This document shows positions 44,482 through 56,600 of a DNA stretch of 64,000 nt, piece after piece. A model generated the notes under the pieces. That model saw nothing but the letters and a program-made list of their open reading frames with translations, ran no database searches and was not told the DNA's origin. Origin of the DNA: Eutreptiella sp. 'Long Island Sound 2002' (taxonomy: Eukaryota; Euglenozoa; Euglenophyceae; Eutreptiales; Eutreptiaceae); assembly GCA_964036045.1 (NCBI GenBank), contig OZ038381.1:132067708-132131707 (forward strand), given 5' to 3'. The translations under genes were made by a program, and so were the position numbers. Position 1 is the first letter of the stretch. Each line of letters opens with the position of its first letter.

Positions 44482-47400
44482 TCACCCTTACCCGTACCCT
44501 CTGGTACTTCCTCATACTCCATTGTTTGCATTTGCACCCCCATTACTGCTTCCCACCCTGCTCGCTGCCTCCTGTCACGTGCGCTTCCCTTCCCTGCCGC
44601 CACTTCACCGGGTGGTCAGGAGCAGAGAACACAGTGGCATGGGCAGCAACATTGCTTGGCACAGAAGACATAACAATTGTGTTGAGTGAATAGTATCCTG
44701 CAAAGAGATATGATACACATAGCCAATGAAATACCTGATATGCACAAATGAGAAATCCACCCTATCATCCACTAATTGATACGAGTGCCAGGACAGAGCG
44801 TGTCCTCAACTTTCACCTAGCAAATGGTCGCAGTTGGTCAACCTTTGGTTCCGAGCGAAGCTCGGCAAAGGTTACTCTCTCTTTGTCCAATGTAAAGGCA
44901 GAAAAAGGAGTATTCTTTTTTGGCCTCATCCCTCTTTCCAATGCGCAAAACTCCAGGTGTTTTGTCCTCCACTTCCACATAGCTACGGGTCCAAGGGTGT
45001 ATGGGGTCAAGGGGTCCAATTCAATCGCATTCCTATGCCCCAAGGCCCCTAGCAGTGGACCCCTTAGCCGTAAGTAAGAATCATGGTCTATGCTAGTGGC
45101 AATGTGGGCATTTCTGTTTTGCATTCTCTGCATACTATGCAGTTTGTGTGTTGGTTGAAATAAATTGGTATACCATATGAGCAGGTTCTGCTCCAAAGGG
45201 TAGCAGCATTTCATGCCATTTGCCATTCTTGCCAAGCTTTGCCTTTTTTCAAGTCTTATTTGGTGGAACATATCAGTACTGTTTGTTATGAGGGTTGAAG
45301 TGGGGGAGGGATTCTTTGAACAATGAGATTATTGCAAGTTATTGAGGAACACATTTGTGTTCCCATCTCAAAACATGGAATTTACGTGTATAGACCCCAT
45401 AAGGTCAGCAAGCAGAGGGTATGCCGCCTCAAAGTCTGCAGCTGTACATTTATCAACGCCAACTAAGAGAATTTTTTTTATTTTGTTTGCTTTTCGTTGG
45501 TTTAGCATTATTTTGCAAGGGTAATCATTATTGTTTGTAGGGATGAAACGATTGTGGAAGCTTCGGCGAAAATAAGAATGGGTGAAAACAAATTTTTTCA
45601 CAAGTGGTTTACCAATGTTTCTGAGAAATATTGAAATTCTGGGTGTTATTCTATGAATATTCGAAAAAAGACACATGTTGTGGCCATTTTTATTCTTGCT
45701 CGTGTGCACTTGTCACCCGTCGCCTTTGCCTGCAAAGAGAGAGCACAAACTCCGGCTAGGGACCACGATGATAAAAAAAAACATAGCACAAGGTTCGGCT
45801 ATTGTTGTGTGAGACATGGAGCGAATTTTCTATTCCAAAAAAGTTCCAATTCATTTTCCAACATGGTATTTTTCTTCATACCAAATAATTTCATGATTCA
45901 TCTTTATGTGTGCAGAAGCCATAGAATTTATATAAAAATCACATTGTTATCCCAATGTTGCTTTTTACCCTCCCAGAAAACACGCATCTGCATTGCCATG
46001 GCGTGCAAAATTTCATGGTTTTTGCAATATGGCAGTTGCTTATGCATACTTATCGAGAGTCAAAATGAGCAGCTGTTGGTGCATCGACCAACTTTTTGTC
46101 AACAAAAGTTTTTAATAAAAATTTTTATAGATATTGGAGAATGCATGAAACTTTAAAACTTGTCGCAGCAGAGCACATGCACTTTGCTTACATTGAGGCA
46201 TGAACGCCATTTGGAAAAATGAGTTTCTTCTGTCCGGAATTTTTGCAATACAATTAATCACACTAATTAAGTCCACTTTAACTTTGTCTAACACGGAATT
46301 TAGTTCAAAAGACCAAGGTTCCCGGCATTTGTCAACCCATTTAACACTTTGTGATGGTGTGAATTCTCCACAAAGACATCAATCTCTAATTTGTTGCAGG
46401 TTGGCAATGCACCCCAAAAGTGCTGAAACATTCCAATTCAACCAACAACCATACATTATGAATGAGATCATACAGCCGTGAAGTGTTATCCATCTCTTTT
46501 TCCATCATTTTCTACAGTGCTGTTGATTGTTGGAGACAATATTGTAGGCTGGAATTCCGGGCTTCTCTCACTTTGGCGTATTGCGGAAACAGGAATATTT
46601 GCTAGCCTAGCCTTGGGGAAATGGTATTCTTAAAAGTTCACCTCTTTGGACAAACTCCACTGTTGCTCTTCTTTTGGTATCCCATTTCTTTTGGTACCTG
46701 TTTTGGCAGCACTTAGCACTTGGCAGATGTTGTTTTGCGTGGGTATGATACCCGCGGGGTTCCTTTTTTTGCATGTAGTGGTTGCCTTTGCCTTAGTACA
46801 CATCCCACCTGGATTGCAGCTTGGTTCAATCTCATGAAGAGGACATTTGTACCTTTTGCTTGGTTTCTCTAGATCTGACTCGCAACAAATTTGGGTTGTG
46901 GTTCCAAACCATTAGGAGTATTCGGCGGACAATGAGTGCCAAACTTCCGTCTTGTTGCTCCTACGGCTGTGTTTTAGAGATGCTGACATTGTGCAATTTC
47001 TTGTCCATCTTTGGCGAAAAACCACCAATGCAATAAACCTATCGCCAAGAAAACGCCACAAGGAACAAGACTACCCTAGCAGCATGTTTGTTACAACAAA
47101 TAAATTGCAATCATTACAACGATGACAAACAAAACCAAAGTCATGCCAAAAGTGAACTTCAAAATAACATAGTAGAAAATATTGTCAACTTAGAAAAGAA
47201 AAAATAAGCATAGATATGTCGTAGTGAAGCATAGCCCAGCATAGGTACGGCATCTCACGAAGATTTCACTCCATATTTGGTTGTAATGACATAACATGTT
47301 ACAGGGCTCATCATGCCATGTCACTTGCATAATATGGGATTGATACTACCTAAATACTGCCTAGACTAGAAACACTTCTAAAAGGTGAACCAAGAAACTT

Positions 47401-48080
47401 TCAAAAAGAAGCCCTCAGTTCCTAAGTATGCAACCGACTCAACAAATCACATACTAATGGCTAACAAACCGGCATTTTGGCAACACACTATGACCCCGGG
47501 ATGGTATGGGACTCCAAGAAAAAACAGATTGGATTGAAAATGGCCTGTGTAGAGTGGCCCAATACACAAAGAATGATTCATAGACAACAATGAGAGGTCA
47601 CAACAGCAGTTACAAAGGTTAAGGTAGCTCTTTAGGTTAGCACCAAAATACTCTGACTGATACTACGACATTCAACACTCCAAAGCCAAAATTTTTTTGA
47701 TAACAAAGGCAAAGACAAAAAGGGCCTTTTGATGCAGTGTTGTCTCAGCACTCCTACTGATTAAGAGAAGGATCTTGATGTTGGTTTCAATGAACCATGA
47801 AGCTATGGCAAAAGAACATCGTGGCGAGCAGCTGGAATTAGGGTAAAACGGGTACGAAGATAGCTAGCATGGGGAGCAATCTAACTAAAAAACAGTAGGG
47901 CAAATTGTCGAAAAGCTGAACATGTATACATCATGCAAACACTTATAAAGGCTGAACAAACATGTAATTGTTTGAGAATTAGGCCTAAAAGATGGTTGGG
48001 GGGATGCTGTTTCGCATTCCTTGCTTATTCAAATCGCATTTCATGCATCAAAACCAATATTTAGAAACAAAACAAAAAAA

Positions 48081-48250
48081 TTCTTCGTTGGTCATTTATA
48101 CTTTTTAGGTACAAAGAAAATGGGACACACATTTATTGATGTGCACCACTCATTCCAGAAAACAAAAACAAACTCTTCATTGGTCATTTATACTTTTTAG
48201 GTACAAAAAAATTGGGACACACATTTATTGATGTGCACCACTCACTCCAG
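48081..48250 (+). repeat. Tandem duplication, 92-bp period
   Basis: GTCATTTATACTTTTTAGGT begins at 48,091 and 48,183. Each copy continues through GGGACACACATTTATTGATG to CACTCATTCCAG or CACTCACTCCAG. Few differences, so the duplication is fairly recent. Confidence 0.93.
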
Positions 48251-49424
48251 GAGTGCATCAAAAACCGTAAAATTGCTAATTATTTTGTAGATTCAACACA
48301 ATTTTATAGCATTGTAACACAAATTGACATCTGCAGTGATCTTGCAGTATCAGAATTTGGCTTGTTGCCTCCTTGTTGTGTTGCGTCATTAAGAATCGTT
48401 GCCAACCTAGCCCCTAACCAAAATTCTTAGCAATGAGAAAACATTGCCAAACAAGCCTGAATTGAATTGAAAACATGAAAAAAAAAACCCTTCAGCCCTG
48501 CTGTATTGCAACAAAAAGGACCAAATGAATGTAACCTGAGCTTTGTTTTTACTGTTGGTAACCTATGAGCTGGTTTTTGCATGTACAACTTTGGTGGCAA
48601 TTCAAAATAACCATTGTTGCACACTAGTTTGGCACTAAGGCAGGTTTGTTCCATTTCACAGGGATAACTCTTTTGGCACCAACCACTAAATCTTTTTGCT
48701 TTTAAAAATGGCCCGTCTCAGCAGTCGGGTCACTTGCTCAACCTTAGTATGCCCATGTTCCATGGTTATTGCAACTACCCCTCCCCCGCCTCCAACCATG
48801 CATGGATTTGCCTTGATGCAGCCATGTAATTTGACCAGCATCCTTCGTCTGGCTGAGCCCAGGGCTGGCCAAAATTGGCAACCCATTGGACAGTGCTCTT
48901 TGGTTTCCCAAAGAAACACTCTCACAGGCCAGCTGCAAAAATGTTGAAGGGGCCCAAAACAATACCCCCATTGCAAAACAGACGGATGCTGCAGATGTGA
49001 GAGCGTGAAAATGTGAAGAGTGATTGGTTTGAACAAAGAATAAAAATTGTGTGTCATTTCGCATTGTGGCGGCTAATGCCTATAGAACTCTGCAGAAGTG
49101 CATCCCCTTAAACCCAGATACTCCCAGATACGAAGGCAACGAAGGCTGGCCATGCATAGTTTTTTGCACTATGCATCCCCTCATCCCCGGGGTGCTGGGG
49201 TGGCCATGCATAGTTCTGTCTGATGTTTGCTGGGCAACTGCAAAGTGTGGGCCAATAAATCCGATGATTACAATGCACACATTCCTACCGTCATCACCAG
49301 GCCAAGGATCGCTGAAAACCCCAAAATCCCTAAACATCCAACCCTTGAGCACCACCCAGCACCCTCACATTACACAGTACAATCCGAAAGCGTTGCGCCA
49401 AACTCGATTTCAAAACGCCCTTAT

Positions 49425-49637
49425 TTAGGCTGTTGCGATCTTCTCAGCAAAGGCGTTGCACTGGGCAGGGGTCCAGTTGACACAAGCCCCCTCCTTGGCC
49501 ACTTCCTCCCTGCACAGAAACAAGGGCCCACTGCAACGGAGATGTGATGGCACAAGAGCACCCCATGCAGAGGGGCAGCTTCCCATGTTCAAACTATTGA
49601 TGGAATAGAGCACGTCATTCGGGTCCATGGGCAGCAC
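49425..49637 (-). CDS. Possible 3'-terminal exon of an unidentified host gene
   Basis: About 70 codons of balanced, protein-like sequence end in a stop at 49,425: DPNDVLYSINSLNMGSCPSA, RCSGPLFLCREEVAKEGACV and NWTPAQCNAFAEKIATA. Upstream on the same strand, protein-like codons continue in a different phase (CNASCPATPCFACCAAHGPE or VMPGDTVFRLLC), which could mean an intron or a frameshift. Six or more cysteines in 70 residues suggest a secreted or metal-binding domain, but the family is not recognised. It is one of very few host-gene candidates in the window. Confidence 0.3.
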   Translation of the reverse strand: MLPMDPNDVLYSINSLNMGSCPSAWGALVPSHLRCSGPLFLCREEVAKEGACVNWTPAQCNAFAEKIATA

Positions 49638-50196
49638 AACAGGCGAAACACGGTGTCGCCGGGCATGACGCGTTGCACAGGGTGTTCACGGAAACATGCA
49701 TTACGGCTGTTCCTGAGGAAATAACCTGACAACCGAATTTCATATGGCAACCACTAGCGAAGATCGGGCAGACCAAACATATTTTTTTCTGAGCGACCAA
49801 GTGGTGCTTTGCAGGCCTCGACAACCTGCCTTTCTGTGTTCTCAAGGAAATTGTTCTTAAGATAAGTGCAGCGGAAATCTTTCACAAATTTTGAAATTGG
49901 CTTTGCGAGGTTGGGTATGGGGAAATGGCGTCAGCATGGGCTGTTTGGTTGTGGCCCTAAGCGGGAGCTGTGTTGTGTATGTGTGTGTTTGCTGGCTGGG
50001 TGGGGTGGTACGGTGTTTGGTAGCTGTGACCAAGAGACCTCGTGGCACACCTTCTTGCTAGGAAAAGCTGTTCAACATGAGAAAGAAGCACCCCATATGC
50101 ACCACAACCTAGCACGCAATCGATCACACAGTATGCGGTGCTCCCATCATCAATTCAAATCACCTGAAAACCTAGTTTCAACGTGCGGTTGGTTGT

Positions 50197-50658
50197 TCAT
50201 TGATTGACGAATGGAGAAACCCATATGGAGGCGTGGTGCTCACAATCCGCGCAGCCGGCTTCACAGAGAAGCGCGCGCGCAAAAGGGAGGGGACAGGAGA
50301 CGGCCGAGCAACAAGAGGCGCACGGGTTAGTTGAACACGGAGTTACCAGTTCCACTTCCACAAGGGGGCTAGGACTGTCCAAGTCAAAGTGAGCGATCTC
50401 AAAGCCTGACTCTGCTGCGCTCTGCAAGCCCTGTACTGCTTGTTCATCTTCCCTCGTACTGTCTCTATGCTTGTCACAACACGATGGAGGTGCTATCCGC
50501 ATAGAGTATTTTGCCGCATGAAGGTGGATATTGGTGAGGGTAAGCCTCACTACTCCAAGAGCAACAGCAGGGGCTCTGGAACTTGCTAGTCTTGGGACTT
50601 GGCGAGCGTGGAACTTTGTTCTTTTCTTGTGGCTAGGACATGCCTTGGGTTGGGACAC
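50197..50658 (-). CDS. Open frame crossing the left edge of the satellite array
   Basis: The minus-strand frame enters from inside the first satellite unit (50,658-50,586) and continues outside it for about 130 codons, including REDEQAVQGLQSAAESGFEI, AHFDLDSPSPLVEVELVTP and a Cys-rich end (CSTNPCASCCSAVSCPLPFA). The portion outside the array has plausible protein composition and is not repeated in the window. Either the satellite arose from part of a gene whose remainder is preserved here, or the frame is open by chance. No domain was recognised. Confidence 0.3.
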   Translation of the reverse strand: MSQPKACPSHKKRTKFHARQVPRLASSRAPAVALGVVRLTLTNIHLHAAKYSMRIAPPSCCDKHRDSTREDEQAVQGLQSAAESGFEIAHFDLDSPSPLVEVELVTPCSTNPCASCCSAVSCPLPFARALLCEAGCADCEHHASIWVSPFVNQ

Positions 50659-53600
50659 TGCAAGTCAACAGGTTTGCACGCAACAGTGTCACCAGGCGAC
50701 CATACTTGAAAGCCGTAACTCCGCCCTCCTTGCCGTTGGCCGCAATTAGTTCCTCCAAACGAGCCTTCCCGGCCTTCATCATATGTGCCTATGCAGCGTG
50801 AATGGAGCGTTGTTGGGTCAATGCAGGCAGTTGTTGTATGCCATCGACGGCACTTTGCGATGCACGGGTTGTGTTGTGTCACAACAGGTAGCACGATCGT
50901 CGCAGTTTTGGCCGAGGTTCCGAGCTCGTTCCCTTTCGGAGCTTTTTTCCCACGACGTGGTGTATGGATTTTGTTCTTTCCACTGCCCAAGGAGACAAGC
51001 ATGAAATGCGACAAATGGCTCAATCTTCCCCTGCACGTGCATCGAGTGATTTCTATCGATAGCAAGCAAGGCGGCGATCAGCAGCGCACACCTCTGTCAT
51101 AGGACCCACAATTCCTGGTCCTTGAGAAAGGATTCCAAGATGTGTGAGCTCTGTTCGGGTGTATCTAAGGTGAGGAACGCAAGGCAAGCACGGCAGGTTG
51201 CAGTGTAAGATCCAGCTGAGTTTTTTTGCGCGATACTCTGCACGTCACTGTCCCGAGCAGCACAGAAAGCACCTCGTCAATTCGAGACACTTCAAATACA
51301 TTTCCGCCGCGGTCTGTTCAGCCTTGGGCAGGCTGCTTACGTATTCTTGGAAGTCCTTCTTCCAATCATTCCCAAAAAATGCGCAAATGCTTGCATCCTT
51401 CACAGGTACCTTAGAAAGGACACCACAATTTTCCCCTGTGATGTTCGCGTACACCCATACGCCAATGCTGAGGAGTACATCAGGGTGGCGAAAAAATACA
51501 TCAGCATTGGGCCGGAGCCCTCAAAAAGACATACTCCGTCCTTCAAGCCTTGCTTTCCTACAACTACATTGTAGAGGGTCTGAGATTTCGATTGCAGTTC
51601 AAGTACAGTACAGGGGTATTCGAACTACTAAACAGGATTGTCCCTAGTTGCTTGGTTGGGTCTGGATCTGCTAGTCTTGGGACTTGGCGAGCGTGGAACT
51701 TTGTTCTTTTCTTGTGGCTAGGACATGCCTTGGGTTGGGACACTGTAAGTCAACAGGTTTGCAGGCAACAGTGTCACCAGGCGACCATACCTGAAAGCCG
51801 TAACTCCGCCCTCCTTGCCGTTGGCCGCCATTAGTTCCTCCAAACGAGCCTTCCCCGCCTTCATCATATGTGCCTATGCAGCGTGAATGGAGCGTTGTTG
51901 GGTCAATGCAGGCAGTTGTTGTATGCCATCGACGGCACTTTGCGATGCACGGGTTGTGTTGTGTTACAACAGGTAGCACAATCGTCGCAGTTTTGGCCGA
52001 GGTTCCGAGCTCGTTCCCTTTCGGAGCTTTTTTCCCACGACGTGGTGTATGGATTTTGTTCTTTCCACTGCCCAAGGAGACCAGCATGAAATGCGACAAA
52101 TGGCTCAATCTTCCCCTGCACGTGCATCGAGTGATTTCTATGGATAGCAAGCAAGGCGGCGATCAGCAGCGCACACCTCTGTCATAGGACCCACGATTCC
52201 TGGTCCTTGGGAAAGGATTCCAAGATGTGTGAGCTCTGTTCGGGTGTATCTAAGGTGAGGAACGCAAGGCAAGCACGGCAGGTTGCAGTGTAAGATCCAG
52301 CTGAGTTTTTTTGCGCGATACTCTGCACGTCACTGTCCAGAGCAGCACAGAAAGCACCTCGTCAATTCGAGACACTTCAAATACATTTCCGCCGCGGTCT
52401 GTTCAGCCTTGGGCAGGCTGCTGACGTATTCTTGGAAGTCCTTCTTCCAATCATTCCCAAAAAATGCGCAAATGCTTGCATCCTTCACAGGTACCTTAGA
52501 AAGGACACCACAATTTTCCCCTGTGATGTTCGCGTACACCCATACGCCAATGCTGAGGAGTACATCAGGGTGGCGAAAAACTACATCAGCATGGGGCTGG
52601 AGCCCTCAAAAAGACATACTCCGTCCTTCAAGCCTTGCTTTCCTACACTTACATTGTAAAGGGTCTGAGATTTCGATTGCAGTTCAAGTACAGTGCAGGG
52701 GTATTCGAACTACTAAACAGGATTGTCCCTAGTTGCTTGGTTGGGTCTGGATCTGCTAGTCTTGGGACTTGGCGATCGTGGAACTTTGTTCTTTTCTTGT
52801 GGCTAGGACATGCCTTGAGTTGGGACACTGTAAGTCAACAGGTTTGCAGGCAACAGTGTCACCAGGCGACCATACTTGAAAGCCGTAACTCCGCCCTCCT
52901 TGCCGTTGGCCGCCATTAGTTCCTCCAAACGAGCCTTCCCCGCCTTCATCATATGTGCCTATGCAGCGTGAATGGAGCGTTGTTGGGTCAATGCAGGCAG
53001 TTGTTGTATGCCATCGACGGCACTTTGCGATGCACGGGTTGTGTTGTGTCACAACAGGTAGCACGATCGTCGCAGTTTTGGCCGAGGTTCCGAGCTCGTT
53101 CCCTTTCGGAGCTTTTTTCCCACGACGTGGTGTATGGATTTTGTTCTTTCCACTGCCCAAGGAGACCAGCATGAAATGCGACAAATGGCTCAATCTTCCC
53201 CTGCACGTGCATCGAGTGATTTCTATCGATAGCAAGCAAGGCGGCGATCAGCAGCGCACACCTCTGTCATAGGACCCACGATTTTTTTGTCCTTGGGAAA
53301 GGATTCCAAGATGTGTGAGCTCTGTTCGGGTGTATCTAAGGTGAGGAACGCAAGGCAAGCACGGCAGGTTGCAGTGTAAGATCCAGCTGAGTTTTTTTGC
53401 GCGATACTCTGCACGTCACTGTCCCGAGCAGCACAGAAAGCACCTCGTCAATTCGAGACACTTCAAATACATTTCCGCCGCGGTCTGTTCAGCCTTGGGC
53501 AGGCTGCTTACGTATTCTTGGAAGTCCTTCTTCCAATCATTCCCTAAAAATTCGCAAATGCTTGCATCCTTCACAGGTACCTTAGAAAGGACACCACAAT

Positions 53601-56600
53601 TTTCCCCTGTGATGTTCGCGTACACCCATACGCCAAAGCTGAGGAGTACATCAGGGTGGCGAAAAAATACATCAGCATTGGGCCCGAGCCCTCAAAAAGA
53701 CATACTCCGTCCTTCAAGCCTTGCTTTCCTACAACTACATTGTAGAGGGTCTGAGATTTCGATTGCAGTTCAAGTACAGTGCAGGGGTATTCGAACTACT
53801 AAACAGGATTGTCCCTAGTTGCTTGGTTGGGTCTGGATCTGCTAGTCTTGGGACTTGGCGAGCGTGGAACTTTGTTCTTTTCTTGTGGCTAGGACATGCC
53901 TTGGGTTGGGACACTGTAAGTCAACAGGTTTGCAGGCAACAGTGTCACCAGGCGACCATACTTGAAAGCCGTAACTCCGCCCTCCTTGCCGTTGGCCGCC
54001 ATTAGTTCCTCCAAACGAGCCTTCCCCGCCTTCATCATATGTGCCTATGCAGCGTGAATGGAGCGTTGTTGGGTCAATGCAGGCAGTTGTTGTATGCCAT
54101 CGACGGCACTTTGCGATGCACGGGTTGTGTTGTGTCACAACAGGTAGCACGATCGTCGCAGTTTTGGCCGAGGTTCCGAGCTCGTTCCCTTTCGGAGCTT
54201 TTTTCCCACGACGTGGTGTATGGATTTTGTTCTTTCCACTGCCGAGGGAGACCAGCATGAAATGCGACAAATGGCTCAATTTTCCCCTGCACGTGCATCG
54301 AGTGATTTCTATCGATAGCAAGCAAGGCGGCGATCAGCAACGCACACCTCTGTCATAGGACCCACAATTCCTGGTCCTTGAGAAAGGATTCCAAGATGTG
54401 TGAGCTCTGTTCGGGTGTATCTAAGGTGCGGAACGCAAGGCAAGCACGGCAGGTTGCAGTGTAAGATCCAGCTGAGTTTTTTTGCGCGATACTCTGCACG
54501 TCACTGTCCCGAGCAGCACAGAAAGCACCTCGTCAATTCGAGACACTTCAAATACATTTCCGCCGCGGTCTGTTCAGCCTTGGGCAGGCTGCTTACGTAT
54601 TCTTGGAAGTCCTTCTTCCAATCATTCCCAAAAAATGCGCAAATGCTTGCATCCTTCAGGGGTACCTTAGAAAGGACACCACAATTTTCCCCTGTGATGC
54701 CCGCGTACACCCATACGCCAATGCTGAGGAGTACATCAGGGTGGCGAAAAAATACATCAGCATTGGGCCGGAGCCCTCAAAAAGACATACTCCGTCCTTC
54801 AAGCCTTGCTTTCCTACACTTACATTGTAGAGGGTCTGAGATTTCGATTGCAGTTCAAGTACAGTGCAGGGGTATTCGAACTACTAAACAGGATTGTCCC
54901 TAGTTGCTTGGTTGGGTCTGGATCTGCTAGTCTTGGGACTTGGCGAGCGTGGAACTTTGTTCTTTTCTTGTGGCTAGGACATGCCTTGGGTTGGGACACT
55001 GTAAGTCAACAGGTTTGCAGGCAACAGTGTCACCAGGCGACCATACTTGAAAGCCGTAACTCCGCCCTCCTTGCCGTTGGCCGCCATTAGTTCCTCCAAA
55101 CGAGCCTTCCCCGCCTTCATCATATGTGCCTATGCAGCGTGAATGGAGCGTTGTTGGGTCAATGCAGGCAGTTGTTTTATGCCATCGACGGCACTTTGCG
55201 ATGCACGGGTTGTGTTGTGTCACAACAGGTAGCACGATCGTCGCAGTTTTGGCCGAGGTTCCGAGCTCGTTCCCTTTCGGAGCTTTTTTCCCACGACGTG
55301 GTGTATGGATTTTGTTCTTTCCACTGCCCAAGGAGACCAGCATGAAATGCGACAAATGGCTCAATCTTCCCCTGCACGTGCATCGAGTGATTTCTATCGA
55401 TAGCAAGCAAGGCGGCGATCAGCAGCGCACACCTCTGTCATAAGACCCACGATTCCTGGTCCTTTGGAAAGGATTCCAAGATGTGTGAGCTTTGTTCGGG
55501 TGTATCTAAGGTGCGGAACGCAAGGCAAGCACGGCAGGTTGCGGTGTAAGATCCAGCTGAGTTTTTTTGCGCGATACTCTGCACGTCACTGTCCCGAGCA
55601 GCACAGAAAGCACCTCGTCAATTCAAGACACTTCAAATACATTTCCGCCGCGGTCTGTTCAGCCTTGGGCAGGCTGCTTACGTATTCTTGGAAGTCCTTC
55701 TTCCAATCATTCCCAAAAAATGCGCAAATGCTTGCATCCTTCACAGGTATCTTAGAAAGGACACCACAATTTTCCCCTGTGATGTTCGCGTACACCCATA
55801 CGCCAATGCTGAGGAGTACATCAGGGTGGCGAAAAAATACATCAGCATTTGGCCGGAGCCCTCAAAAAGACATACTCCGTCCTTCAAGCCTTGCTTTCCT
55901 ACACTTACATTGTAGAGGGTCTGAGATTTCGATTGCAGTTCAAGTACAGTGCAGGGGTATTCGAACTACTAAACAGGATTGTCCCTAGTTGCTTGGTTGG
56001 GTCTGGATCTGCTAGTCTTGGGACTTGGCGAGCGTGGAACTTTGTTCTTTTCTTGTGGCTAGGACATGCCTTGGGTTGGGACACTGTAAGTCAACAGGTT
56101 TGCAGGCAACAGTGTCACCAGGCGACCATACTTGAAAGCCGTAACTCCGCCCTCCTTGCCGTTGGCCGCCATTAGTTCCTCCAAACGAGCCTTCCCCGCC
56201 TTCATCATATGTGCCTATGCAGCGTGAATGGAGCGTTGTTGGGTCAATGCAGGCAGTTGTTTTATGCCATCGACGGCACTTTGCGATGCACGGGTTGTGT
56301 TGTGTCACAACAGGTAGCACGATCGTTGCAGTTTTGGCCGAGGTTCCGAGCTCGTTCCCTTTCGGAGCTTTTTTCCCACGACGTGGTGTATGGATTTTGT
56401 TCTTTCCACTGCCCAAGGAGACCAGCATGAAATGCGACAAATGGCTCAATCTTCCCCTGCACGTGCATCGAGTGATTTCTATCGATAGCAAGCAAGGCGG
56501 CGATCAGCAGCGCACACCTCTGTCATAAGACCCACGATTCCTGGTCCTTTGGAAAGGATTCCAAGATGTGTGAGCTTTGTTCGGGTGTATCTAAGGTGCG

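Larger units (their letters stand above)
44640..50196. other. AT-richer DNA between the retroelement block and the satellite, no confident gene
   Basis: Composition drops abruptly in GC at about 44,640. Minus-strand frames at 44,813-45,271 (ELDPLTPYTLGPVAMWKWRT) and 45,368-45,709 are open and moderately protein-like but match no family. Long stretches, for example 47,040-48,060, contain no open frame of note. No RNA gene was recognised. Confidence 0.4.

Noticed and set aside
51720-51780. GTAAGT...CAG as a 20-bp intron in each satellite unit
   Set aside because: Too short to be a normal spliceosomal intron, and one unit has GCAAGT instead; no coding frame benefits from its removal.
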